Source: Blastocatellia bacterium (GTDB lineage Bacteria; Acidobacteriota; Blastocatellia; Pyrinomonadales; Pyrinomonadaceae). Taken from it: DNA of 30,296 bases. How positions within the stretch are numbered: position 1 is the first letter of the stretch; each line of letters opens with the position of its first letter. Positions 7,334 to 16,332 of this stretch are shown in pieces. Made by a program: the position numbers and the translations under genes. The stretch is taken from contig DNNE01000199.1 of the NCBI GenBank assembly GCA_003487805.1, positions 1 to 30,296 of the forward strand, in the 5' to 3' direction. The notes beneath the pieces are model-generated. The model searched no databases. It was not told where the DNA came from and saw only the letters and a program-made list of their open reading frames with translations.

Positions 7334-9832
7334 TTACCGCCACCCACACCAATCCTGATCCAACAGGGTCCACCAGTCCGTGCCAATCGGCTGTCCGTCT
7401 GGTGGATCGTTTGGTTTGGTGAGATTCATCTTCTTCGGATCATCCTGAAAGCGTCTGATTTGGTTCGCGGCATAGACGAAGAATGCTTTTTGATTCTCGT
7501 CGCGAGTTACATCCGTCTGTTGACGCAACCAGTTCTTCAGGATCTCGAGCCGGTATTCAGCAATTGCGCGTACCTGATTGGAAGCCCGCTCGCCGGAAGC
7601 CAGCGCCATCAGATCGTTCAACACAATCATGTTCACGATGTGCTGAATCTCGCCTTGATAGCCAGCGCGCGCCGGCGCTTTCAAGGTCGCGTCCAGAATC
7701 TTATCGAGCACTTCATCGAACGAGGGATTGCGCGCGTCGCGCGCGTGAAACTCGACCAGGCGCGCGGCGCGTTCCTGATTCAGCAGAAAATCGGAAACAT
7801 GATTTGCGAACGCCTCGGCCGGCGCCAAGCCGTCAAAGGTCGGAGACGTGCGAATGCGAAAGTCTTCACGGGTGCGGCCGTAACCCGGCGGGCGCGGCGG
7901 AATCAATTTCAATAGCGATTCAGGCAGCGCCAGATTCTCAGGTTTCAAAGTATCAAGCGTTGCCGCCAGGGCTCGCCGCTGCTCTTCCGGCGCGATGATC
8001 TGCGGATTACGATCACCCTTGCCTCGCAAACTGAACGTGTAGTCTTCGCCACCGACTAACTTCGCCGTCGCTTCGACCTGATAGCGGTGGTACATGTAGA
8101 GCGGCACCAGCACATCTTCGAGCGTGGCCATCGGCGCGCCTTCGCGAATATTATTTTCGCCGAAGCGATTCATCGCCGCCGCGCGCACCTTCATCACCTG
8201 AGCAAGACCATCGATTACATTCGCGCCGTTGTCCCAGAGATGTGTGTAAGAACTCGAGGCGCTGGCCGGACGCGCGTCCTGATCCGTCAGGTATCTCAAG
8301 CCGCGTGCGAATGCATCACTTAGGATCTTGTCGAGCGCTGCCTGTTCATCTGTACTCGTGGGAAAATCCTGATAACCATAAGTGATCGCGACCTTGTCCC
8401 ACTCCCCGATGCCTTTCGCGTACGCGTCAGAAATATCGGGCACACCATCAGCGCCCAGCTTTACCAAAGGCGCGGGATAGTCCATCACGGAAGCACGATT
8501 CGTGGTGCTGGCCGCAAAGTTGTGCTGCAGCCCGAGCGTGTGGCCAACTTCATGCGCGGCCAACTGACGCAGACGCGCGAGCACGACTTGCTGCATGATC
8601 TTATCGACGACCGACTTGTCCTTTCCGTAAGGCGCAAGCAGGCCTTCCGCGATCAAGAAATCCTGGCGATCGCGAAGCGAGCCCAGACTGACGCGACCCT
8701 GAATGATCTCGCCGGTGCGCGGATCACTCACCGACGATCCATATGACCAGCCGCGCGTCGAGCGATGCACCCACTGAATGACGTTGTAACGAACGTCCAT
8801 CGGATCGGCATCGGGCGGCATGACTTCAACGCGAAAAGCATTCTTGTAACCGGCGGCTTCGAATGCCTGGTTCCACCAACTCGCACCTTCGATCAAGGCT
8901 GAGCGCACAGGTTCCGGCGCGCCGCGGTCCACGTAGTAGACGATTGGCTTGACGGGCTCACTGATCGCCGCCGCCGGATCCTTCTTCTGCAAGCGATGAT
9001 GATCGATGTAGCGCTTGACTATGGGTTCGCTAATGGGCGTGGCGAAATCCATGTACTGAATTCCGAAATAGCCGGCGCGCGGATCGTTGACGCGCGGTTT
9101 GAAGCCCGCCGGAGGCAGTTCGACAAACGAAACGTGCTCGCGCACGGTGATAGCCTGGGCCACCGGCGTCACTGAACGGACCAGCGGACCAGCTTCACCC
9201 TCAGTTGTGAAGGTGAGCGTGGTTTCCACTTCTGAGTTCTTCGGAAAGTTTTTTGTGTTGGCGAGATAGAAGGCACACCGGCTTGGGTCCAGGCGAAATT
9301 GACCCTGTTGACTGCGTTGCAGTGTGCCAGGAATTCCATGGACGTCGCGCAGGTAGAACGCCGTTGCATCTACCAGCGCGCGATTGCCTTCTTCGGCGGC
9401 GACTTCAAATCCCCACATGACGGATTCCGCGAAAGCATCCTTCACCGCGCGTCGCTCATCGGCACTTTCGCTTTCGGCGCGGAAGCCTTCGTTCGAAGCA
9501 ATCAGCAAAACGCGTGGGCCAGTGCGCTCGAATCGCACGATGTGATCCTGTCCGAGTTGACCTCGATCCAAACCGAGATCATTCGATCCGATGCCGGCCG
9601 GCAGAGACTCAACGTACAGAAACTCAGAATTCCATTTGTCGATCTCCAGCCAAAGTTTTCCTGCTTTCGCGTCCCAGTAGAACGGAAAATAGCCCGGAAA
9701 TTTCTGCATGCCGGCGATCTTCTCACTTATGCTGATCGCTTTTGCGGTTTCAGCGCTACCGCGCCCCTGGGCATAAAGCGTTGCGTTGATTAACAGGCAT
9801 AGCGTAAGCACGAGTACAGAACGAACCATCAT
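7334..9832 (-). CDS. Secreted zinc metalloprotease, DUF5117/DUF4953 type
   Basis: An 832-residue exported protease. The signal peptide is MMVRSVLVLTLCLLINATLYAQ. The catalytic zinc site is HEVGHTLGLQH, with His427, Glu428, His431 and His437, the HExxHxxGxxH form of metzincin-like enzymes. The N-terminal region (KFPGYFPFYWDAKAGKLWLE, ESLPAGIGSNDLGLDRGQ) is characteristic of the large DUF5117-containing proteases common in Acidobacteria and Bacteroidetes. I start it at ATG 9832 because GAGGAG lies six bases upstream; a TTG further up (9853) would include that site in the coding sequence. It is transcribed away from the CHAT-CHASE2 gene across a 286-base divergent spacer. The substrate is unknown. 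Confidence 0.9.
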   Translation of the reverse strand: MMVRSVLVLTLCLLINATLYAQGRGSAETAKAISISEKIAGMQKFPGYFPFYWDAKAGKLWLEIDKWNSEFLYVESLPAGIGSNDLGLDRGQLGQDHIVRFERTGPRVLLIASNEGFRAESESADERRAVKDAFAESVMWGFEVAAEEGNRALVDATAFYLRDVHGIPGTLQRSQQGQFRLDPSRCAFYLANTKNFPKNSEVETTLTFTTEGEAGPLVRSVTPVAQAITVREHVSFVELPPAGFKPRVNDPRAGYFGIQYMDFATPISEPIVKRYIDHHRLQKKDPAAAISEPVKPIVYYVDRGAPEPVRSALIEGASWWNQAFEAAGYKNAFRVEVMPPDADPMDVRYNVIQWVHRSTRGWSYGSSVSDPRTGEIIQGRVSLGSLRDRQDFLIAEGLLAPYGKDKSVVDKIMQQVVLARLRQLAAHEVGHTLGLQHNFAASTTNRASVMDYPAPLVKLGADGVPDISDAYAKGIGEWDKVAITYGYQDFPTSTDEQAALDKILSDAFARGLRYLTDQDARPASASSSYTHLWDNGANVIDGLAQVMKVRAAAMNRFGENNIREGAPMATLEDVLVPLYMYHRYQVEATAKLVGGEDYTFSLRGKGDRNPQIIAPEEQRRALAATLDTLKPENLALPESLLKLIPPRPPGYGRTREDFRIRTSPTFDGLAPAEAFANHVSDFLLNQERAARLVEFHARDARNPSFDEVLDKILDATLKAPARAGYQGEIQHIVNMIVLNDLMALASGERASNQVRAIAEYRLEILKNWLRQQTDVTRDENQKAFFVYAANQIRRFQDDPKKMNLTKPNDPPDGQPIGTDWWTLLDQDWCGWR

Positions 9833-10118
9833 TTGCGACTCCTCATTGAGCAAAATTACGTTAGTAAGCTTTCATGCAGTTTTGTTGATTATGCTGCGGG
9901 CTTCTACTATCATTCGCCCGCGCTGCAAGTCAAAGAAAAAATTCCGGCGGCTGGTCTTTTGAGCCTGCGACTCATCGCAATCCTCTCGATCCAGCTCAGA
10001 TGATAGCGTTTGCTGTCGATTTGGCACGTTACTGATCGATAGCCGAACAGAAACTTCACCTCGCAATTACTTGTCCTGGATGCCCCGCGTCCGATTCGTT
10101 CATGTAGGTCACGCAACG
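9833..10118. other. Divergent intergenic region between the protease and CHAT-CHASE2 genes
   Basis: This 286-base spacer separates the two divergent starts and must carry promoters for both. I found no confident sigma-70 hexamer pair, no long palindrome and none of the triloop repeats seen elsewhere in the window. The GAGGAG serving the protease lies at its left edge. Confidence 0.4.
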
Positions 10119-12650
10119 ATGGAATACAGAAACTTCAATCTGCGCATTGAAAGCAAAGTCAGTGATGGCTATCCCGTCGTCGTTGAATCCGAGATGGGCG
10201 AAACTGAAGGCCGTCTGATTCTGTCGGACGATTGCCTGAAGGTCGTTGAACAACTGAAAGATGTGAGTGGTCTTGGTGACGACAGTCCTCTGCCGCTGAG
10301 CCTGGGCGTCACACTCTATGACTGCCTGTTTCAGAAACGAGTTGCGAGGCTGCTTAACGAGTGTCTCGGAGCCGTCAAGGATGATGAGCAGGGTTTGCGT
10401 ATTCGTTTGAAGCTTGCGCCGGCTGAGATCGCTGCGCTGCCCTGGGAAGTTCTTTATGACGAAGGGGCAAAATGTTTCCTCGCGACTTCCGACAAGACCC
10501 CGCTTACCCGTTACATCGAACTGGAAGAACCAATCAAAGCGTTGAAGATCGAGCCGCCGGTCAAAGTCCTGACGTTGATTCCCGGCCAGTCAGGTCTCGA
10601 CGTGGAAAAGGAAGAGCAGATCATCGCGCAGGCATTGGCAAACTTACCTGAAGTTGAGATGCGCGTCCTGAGAGACAAGGTCACTCAGTCGGACATTAGC
10701 CGGGCTTTGGTGGAAGAGCAGTATCACATTCTGCACTTCATCGGACATGGAACGTTCGAGAATGGTGACGGAAAACTCGTTTTGAATTCAGAGGGCGGCG
10801 GTTACGATCTGATTTCGGCAAGCGCCTTCGCAGACTTTTTCCGCGACTATCCTTCGCTGAAGTTGGTGGTCCTGAACGCCTGTCAGGGAGCTGAGGTTTC
10901 TTCGACCAGACAGTTGGCGGGGGTCGCGCCGCAACTGGTGGCGCGCGGTATTCCGGCGGTGGTGGCGATGCAGTATCCCATCTCAGATGTGGCCGCCCTC
11001 ACTTTCGCCAGAGAGTTCTATCTTAAACTCTGCAAAGGCTGGAATCGCGGGCAGGTCGATTCCGCGATTTCTCACGCGCGCAATCGAATGAACATGAGCG
11101 TGAAAGAGCCGCTGGCGTTCGCGACCCCGGTCCTCTTTCTGCGATCGCCTACCGGCGTCATCTTCGATCTCGAAAGTAATCAGACCGGTTTCTCCGGCCG
11201 GCTGTCGCGGTTGTTTTCCGGCTCATCAGTCAAGCAGGTCAATCGACTGAAAGAGGTCAGGAAAACTTACGAGAAGAACATCGAAGCATGGCAGATGAAG
11301 GCGAACGATGCGGACTCCGGGACTCGCGAGGAAGCCGCTGAAGCTATCGCACGCGAGCGGGAAGAAGTCACCGCCGTCGATCGGCGAATAGTGGAATGGA
11401 AGCGGGCCCTGCTCGCAACGGTGCTGGCGATGTTGATTGTTCTGTTCCTGAGTTTTATCGGACTGTTCGAAGTTGCCGGCGCTGATAGTTGGCTCGACCG
11501 CCGTTTGATTCCCTACATGGACAACTTCATAGCTAACAAAATCAATCAGGACGTGAAGCTGATCATGTCTGATGAAGGCGTCAATGGTGATCTTGGTGAG
11601 GCCGGGCCAGGCTGGCGAAAGTTCCACGTGTCGCTGATCAATGCGTTAGCTGGAAAAGCCAGGGTGATGGTTTTTGACCTTGAGATGAGCCTGACCACCG
11701 ATCAGGACAAAGCCCTGGCAGACGCAATCAGACATGCGGAAGAGAGCGGCACGCACGTGGTGCTGGCAAAGGTGGTAAATCAAGATGGCGCGACGACGAA
11801 AGATCTCGCAGCCGAACTCAGCAATGCGATAGACGATCGCTGGGGAAACATCCGGACAGCCGGATTGAGTTGGGGCTTCGTCCGTTCTTATCAACTGGCC
11901 CAGTCGGCCCGCCGGGCCTCTGACGCACCACTGACCAACGTAACAGTTCCGTCACTGGCGTTGCAGGCGGTGGCCCAATTCACGAGTCCCAAATCAAAGC
12001 CCAGGATCGTTCTGGACGAAGACAAAAAGCAGATTGAGATTATCGGTGACGCAACCAGGTCTATCCCCGTGTATGAAGCCACTTCGTCAATCTATGATCT
12101 CGGGTATCGACTAATCGATTACGAAGATCTGAAAAGCGCAACCCGTTCTTACCGGGACGTATATCAGCGGCTTTCAGATGACGCCTTCCTTCGTGAATTT
12201 CAAGGCAAGATCGTTTTCATTGGTTTCAGGCAGGCGAGCGATCAATTTCGCGTGGATGAACATGAGCAGCGATACGGAACGGAGATACACGCAAACATCG
12301 CTTCAAATATTCTGACCGGCGACTACATTAGCTGGGTCTCGACACCGGTTTATCTCTTGATCGTTGCCGCGATGGTTGGAATCGGGGCCCTGGTGCGCGC
12401 TCGGTTCGCGCATGTGTTTTCGATTACCGTCACGCTGCCGTTCACCGAAGGCAAGAGACGGTTTGATATTCCCGGACTGCTTTTTGTGGTTGACGTCGTC
12501 TACTTGCTAATTGGATTTCTCCTCTTCAAAGGCGAACACATTTACATAGTCAGAACCTACCATCTGATTGCGCCCTTCATCGCTTACTGGCTAACCGGAA
12601 AAATGCGTCGAAGGATCGCCCCAGGATCAGCACGAGGACTTTCATCATGA
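10119..12650 (+). CDS. CHAT-domain protease fused to a CHASE2 membrane sensor
   Basis: An 843-residue predicted membrane protein. Residues about 140-345 form a CHAT domain, a caspase-like cysteine protease fold, with the catalytic pair visible as His210 in HFIGHG and Cys255 in NACQGA. A charged helical linker (about 370-428, KEVRKTYEKNIEAWQ) leads to a membrane helix at about 429-450. An extracytoplasmic CHASE2 region follows (about 455-740: DSWLDRRL, PGWRKFHVSLINAL, ARVMVFDLEMS), then three more hydrophobic segments near the C-terminus (VYLLIVAAMVGIGALV, LLFVVDVVYLLIGFLLF, YHLIAPFIAYWL). The protease would sit in the cytosol and the sensor outside. I chose ATG 10119 over TTG 10071 because homology-like sequence begins there. 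Its stop overlaps the next start by four bases (ATGA), implying coupled translation. Confidence 0.9.
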   Translation: MEYRNFNLRIESKVSDGYPVVVESEMGETEGRLILSDDCLKVVEQLKDVSGLGDDSPLPLSLGVTLYDCLFQKRVARLLNECLGAVKDDEQGLRIRLKLAPAEIAALPWEVLYDEGAKCFLATSDKTPLTRYIELEEPIKALKIEPPVKVLTLIPGQSGLDVEKEEQIIAQALANLPEVEMRVLRDKVTQSDISRALVEEQYHILHFIGHGTFENGDGKLVLNSEGGGYDLISASAFADFFRDYPSLKLVVLNACQGAEVSSTRQLAGVAPQLVARGIPAVVAMQYPISDVAALTFAREFYLKLCKGWNRGQVDSAISHARNRMNMSVKEPLAFATPVLFLRSPTGVIFDLESNQTGFSGRLSRLFSGSSVKQVNRLKEVRKTYEKNIEAWQMKANDADSGTREEAAEAIAREREEVTAVDRRIVEWKRALLATVLAMLIVLFLSFIGLFEVAGADSWLDRRLIPYMDNFIANKINQDVKLIMSDEGVNGDLGEAGPGWRKFHVSLINALAGKARVMVFDLEMSLTTDQDKALADAIRHAEESGTHVVLAKVVNQDGATTKDLAAELSNAIDDRWGNIRTAGLSWGFVRSYQLAQSARRASDAPLTNVTVPSLALQAVAQFTSPKSKPRIVLDEDKKQIEIIGDATRSIPVYEATSSIYDLGYRLIDYEDLKSATRSYRDVYQRLSDDAFLREFQGKIVFIGFRQASDQFRVDEHEQRYGTEIHANIASNILTGDYISWVSTPVYLLIVAAMVGIGALVRARFAHVFSITVTLPFTEGKRRFDIPGLLFVVDVVYLLIGFLLFKGEHIYIVRTYHLIAPFIAYWLTGKMRRRIAPGSARGLSS

Positions 12651-15600
12651 CTCACTCTCACCGAAATTTCAGCGGACGAATTCTGTTGCCGGTATTGTTG
12701 TTGGCGACGATCCTGTTGGCGGCATTTGAAATTGATCAGGCGCAAACACGTTCGCCTCTGCCGTTCCCGGACGGCGCGCCTAAAGCCGTAATCAAGAGCG
12801 TCATGCCTGCCGATCCGAGTGTGCGCTCAATCGCCACGGTTTCGCGAGCAGGCCTCAGCGCCCCGGTGACACCCGGCTTCCTTCTTTATGTGGGCGACGT
12901 GATCGAAACGCAAAGCGTGAAGGTGACGGTTGAGTTTCTTGATGAACCTTACGCGGAGAGACAAAACGAAGTAATCATCGACGTGAATTCGCGCGTCGGA
13001 ATTTCTTCAACCTACAGTTGGTGGGGAACGGTGTGGGCGAAAGTGAAGGATGCCTTCGCGTCTAAAACGACCTACGCTCAGGCCGGCGCCACCGGCACCG
13101 AATATGAATTTACCGTTTTCAACCCGTCGTTTAGCTTGACCGATCCGGTGAGCGCGACCCTGGTTGTGATCGAGGGGACTGTCGAAGTCAGCAAAGAGCG
13201 AAACGAGTTCACCAGTGAAAACTTCGAGCGCCCGCCGCGGCGAACAGTCGCTGAAACGCGCTTGCCGCAATTTCTTTTAGCGAGTTTCATTCCCGCGTTC
13301 GATCCACAGGGCGGGGTAGTGCGAACGTTAGATGTGCCGCCCGGAGAGATCATATCGTTCGAGCCTACTTATCACTTGCACAACGACTGCAAGCAAAAGC
13401 GTAAGATTGAATTTCGCACATCTGATGCGACTCCATGGATGCAGCTTCAAGGCTCGCTGGTCGTTGATATCGAGGCCGGTCAAAACCTACCGGTAACCCT
13501 CAAGCTTTCAATTGATGCGACACGTTTGGGAATCGGCAGACACGAAGCCCACATCTACGCTGTGTGCGTCGATTGCGGCCAGGGAAGATGCCCGGCCCAA
13601 CAAATTGACTACACGCTCAGCGTAAACGTTACCGGTGTCGCTGAACCAACGCCAACTCCCACGCCGGTGCCTTCTATTTCACCTAATCCGTTGAATCCGG
13701 TTTTCTCAGTTAGGGCGCTGCAACTGTCGCCCGTTACCAGAAACCTCGATAAGGCAGTGCCAGCGCCAACGCCACGAATCGAGTCGGTGCTCAATTGGAC
13801 CAACCAGGTCCTGGTGAGCACTCAACCAACTTACTCATCTCAGAACCTGATTCCGCACTTCGAATCAGTTGATGAGCGAAGTCAAAACTTTGTCGCGGCG
13901 CGTGCTCGCGCGGTTCTTACCAACGCGATCGGGAGTCACACGACGCTGGGCAATGTCTATAGCGACTGGGGACGAGCGGCATGGGCCGTTTATGCCTATG
14001 ACAAGGATCTGAACCGCCGCGGTGCGCCGCCGGATCTACCCATTGATCGTGGCGAAGCTCTGCGCTTGACCGGAAAATTGGACGAAGCTGCCGCCTCAAA
14101 CCCGGTCGCCGCTGCCGGCTCGTTAAAGGCGCAGAACCTGCTTGGCAACATCGCGCTCGATCACGCACGCATCGCTCTGGACCAGGGCAACACGCAGGCA
14201 GTTGATGCGGGGGTGAAAGAAGCGAAGAGCCGCTACAAATCGGCACAAGGGATTCCGCCAGGCGCGCCGATGATCGGCGTGCGAGGCAACAGCACGATCC
14301 AGGCAAACATGGCTGAGGCGAACATTGTTGCCGGCGAAGCAGCGCTGCGAAACGGCGTGCCGCAACTCGCGCAAGTAAATTTTGCCGAAGCTACTCGTGT
14401 GCTCGAATCAAATCAGCAGGGGCCTGCAATCTATCCCTTTCCGACAACTGATCTGGGAGTTGCCTATCGTGGATTAGGTGATGCCGCCGCTCTCTCAGGC
14501 GATATTAAGGCCGCGGAAGATTCGTATGCGCGCGCGAAACAGCAGCACGAACAAGCGATCGCGGCCCATCGTGATTTCGCGGAAGCATATTTCAATCTTG
14601 GTGATTATTACGACGATCGCGGCGAGCGTGAAAACGCGAAAAAGAATTACCGGCTGGCGATTCAGGCGCGCCCGGAACAACCCGCTTCGTACTTGCCACT
14701 CGCGGTTCTGCTGCAAAGCGAGGATCCGCAATTGGCGGCTGCCCTGGCGGCCACCTTTCTGAAACTCGAACGCGAACCGTTCAAGCACGGAGAGAAGGCC
14801 GCGACCGCGGGCAAGATTGCGCGCGGCGGAAAAGTCATTCCCGCTCCGCGTCCCGGTGGACGCATCACTGACGTGATCGTTCCGAATGTTGTGACTCAGA
14901 CACAGGATGAAGCGACGCGAGCGCTGCGAGCGGCAGGATTTGTTGTCGGAACATCGGCCAGACGAGATGACGCGAAACCGGCAGGCACCGTGCTTGAGCA
15001 GAAACCCGATCCGGGAGCGAAAGTCGCGCGCGGATCATCCATCAATCTCGTCATCAATGCCGGCACGGAAGTCAGCGTGCCGGACCTGCTTAACAAGAGT
15101 CAGGCAGACGCGATTGCCGCCATCGAAGCCGCGGGTCTTAAGCGTGGAAGAATCGATGCAAGGCCTGATAACCGCCAGCCGAGGGATCAGGTCATTGCTC
15201 AAAATCCGAGAGCGGGAAGAAAGGTCAACCGCGACTCAGTGGTGGATATCACCGTAACTACAACTCAACCAATCGAGGTGCCCGGTGTAATTGATGATAA
15301 GGAACAAACCGCAATCAGGAAGATGTCAGAAAAAGGATTGGTTGGAAAGGTCGAACAGAGAGAGAGTTGCAAGGTGGGCGAAGTGATTGAAACGATACCC
15401 CCGCGCCACACGCTGGTTGAACCTGGATCGACGGTGACACTGGCGGTTGGTTCTCTCGGAGAGAACCCGATAACTGTGCCGAATTTCATCGGCCAGGATC
15501 GACGCGAAGTCGAGTCTGCAATGCGCGTCGGGAATCTGGTGCTGGGCCGGATTAGAAACCAGGAAACTGATCGTTATCCGGAAGGAACCGTTTCAGCGCA

Positions 15601-16318
15601 ATCGCCAAATCCGGGTACTAAGTTTGCCCGGAGTTGCTCTTTCAACATAGATCTCAGCATTGCGATACCTTTGACGGTGGGAAATTATGTCGGAATGTCT
15701 GAGGGCCAGGCTCGACAGGAAGTTATGCTCAAGGGCTTGTCTCCAGAGGTTAGATATCAGCAGACTCGCGGTCGCCCGGCCGGAACTGTTTTTCAGCAGG
15801 ATCCTTTGCCCGGAACGGCCACGCGCCGTGGATCTTCGGTTGTTTTATTCGTTGTGCAGCGAACCGACGCGAGGGTGCCGGATGTGCGCGGCATGAAACT
15901 CGAAGATGCGCGAGTGGCTTTACAGAACAGTGGCCTGACCGTCGGAACTCTCACGCGCGTCATCGATAGCGATCGGACCCCGGGAACTGTTAGAAATCAG
16001 AGCTTGAATCCGGGGCAATTCGTACCGGCTGGTACGCGCATCGATTTGGAAGTTGTCGCCGCCCCCCGCATACCGCCGGTGCAGAATAACCAGGTGAACG
16101 TTCCGCAGGTGTGCGGAATGAATCTTGATGATGCGAAGAAGACACTCGCGGCCGCCGGGCTGATCGTCGATCAGAACTCTATTAAGCGGTCGCTTCCGGT
16201 CAAGCCATTCTGCGGTAACGGCGCCTTTGGAACCGTTATCAATCAGAGTCCGGCGGCAAACTCGAGCGTCGTGCGAGGGACGCGAGTGACGTTGACGCTG
16301 GCTGATACGATTCGGTGA
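12647..16318 (+). CDS. Secreted FecR-like / TPR / seven-PASTA protein
   Basis: A 1223-residue exported protein. Residues 11-30 are a hydrophobic signal or anchor segment. Residues about 50-195 resemble a FecR-type domain (LLYVGDVIETQSVKVTVEF, VVIEGTVEVSK). Residues 235-330 form a strand-rich module with paired cysteines (HNDCKQ, VCVDCGQGRC). A Pro/Thr linker (TPTPTPVPSISPNP) leads to a helical TPR-like region from about 410 to 730 (FAEAYFNLGDYYDDRG is the clearest repeat). From about 741 to the end are seven PASTA repeats, each opening with a VP-type motif (VPNVV, VPDLL, VPGVI, VPNFI, a divergent TVGNYVG, VPDVRG, VPQVCG). PASTA domains usually bind peptidoglycan, but no kinase or penicillin-binding domain is present here. 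It overlaps the CHAT-CHASE2 stop by four bases, making it that protein's probable partner. Confidence 0.88.
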   Translation: MTHSHRNFSGRILLPVLLLATILLAAFEIDQAQTRSPLPFPDGAPKAVIKSVMPADPSVRSIATVSRAGLSAPVTPGFLLYVGDVIETQSVKVTVEFLDEPYAERQNEVIIDVNSRVGISSTYSWWGTVWAKVKDAFASKTTYAQAGATGTEYEFTVFNPSFSLTDPVSATLVVIEGTVEVSKERNEFTSENFERPPRRTVAETRLPQFLLASFIPAFDPQGGVVRTLDVPPGEIISFEPTYHLHNDCKQKRKIEFRTSDATPWMQLQGSLVVDIEAGQNLPVTLKLSIDATRLGIGRHEAHIYAVCVDCGQGRCPAQQIDYTLSVNVTGVAEPTPTPTPVPSISPNPLNPVFSVRALQLSPVTRNLDKAVPAPTPRIESVLNWTNQVLVSTQPTYSSQNLIPHFESVDERSQNFVAARARAVLTNAIGSHTTLGNVYSDWGRAAWAVYAYDKDLNRRGAPPDLPIDRGEALRLTGKLDEAAASNPVAAAGSLKAQNLLGNIALDHARIALDQGNTQAVDAGVKEAKSRYKSAQGIPPGAPMIGVRGNSTIQANMAEANIVAGEAALRNGVPQLAQVNFAEATRVLESNQQGPAIYPFPTTDLGVAYRGLGDAAALSGDIKAAEDSYARAKQQHEQAIAAHRDFAEAYFNLGDYYDDRGERENAKKNYRLAIQARPEQPASYLPLAVLLQSEDPQLAAALAATFLKLEREPFKHGEKAATAGKIARGGKVIPAPRPGGRITDVIVPNVVTQTQDEATRALRAAGFVVGTSARRDDAKPAGTVLEQKPDPGAKVARGSSINLVINAGTEVSVPDLLNKSQADAIAAIEAAGLKRGRIDARPDNRQPRDQVIAQNPRAGRKVNRDSVVDITVTTTQPIEVPGVIDDKEQTAIRKMSEKGLVGKVEQRESCKVGEVIETIPPRHTLVEPGSTVTLAVGSLGENPITVPNFIGQDRREVESAMRVGNLVLGRIRNQETDRYPEGTVSAQSPNPGTKFARSCSFNIDLSIAIPLTVGNYVGMSEGQARQEVMLKGLSPEVRYQQTRGRPAGTVFQQDPLPGTATRRGSSVVLFVVQRTDARVPDVRGMKLEDARVALQNSGLTVGTLTRVIDSDRTPGTVRNQSLNPGQFVPAGTRIDLEVVAAPRIPPVQNNQVNVPQVCGMNLDDAKKTLAAAGLIVDQNSIKRSLPVKPFCGNGAFGTVINQSPAANSSVVRGTRVTLTLADTIR

Positions 16319-16332
16319 AGCGGCAGATCCGG

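Noticed and set aside
7274..7998. Two overlapping plus-strand frames (213 and 171 codons) over the end of the metalloprotease
   Set aside because: They are antisense shadows of the protease 3' end; the residue composition is Arg/Ser-rich as expected of shadow frames.
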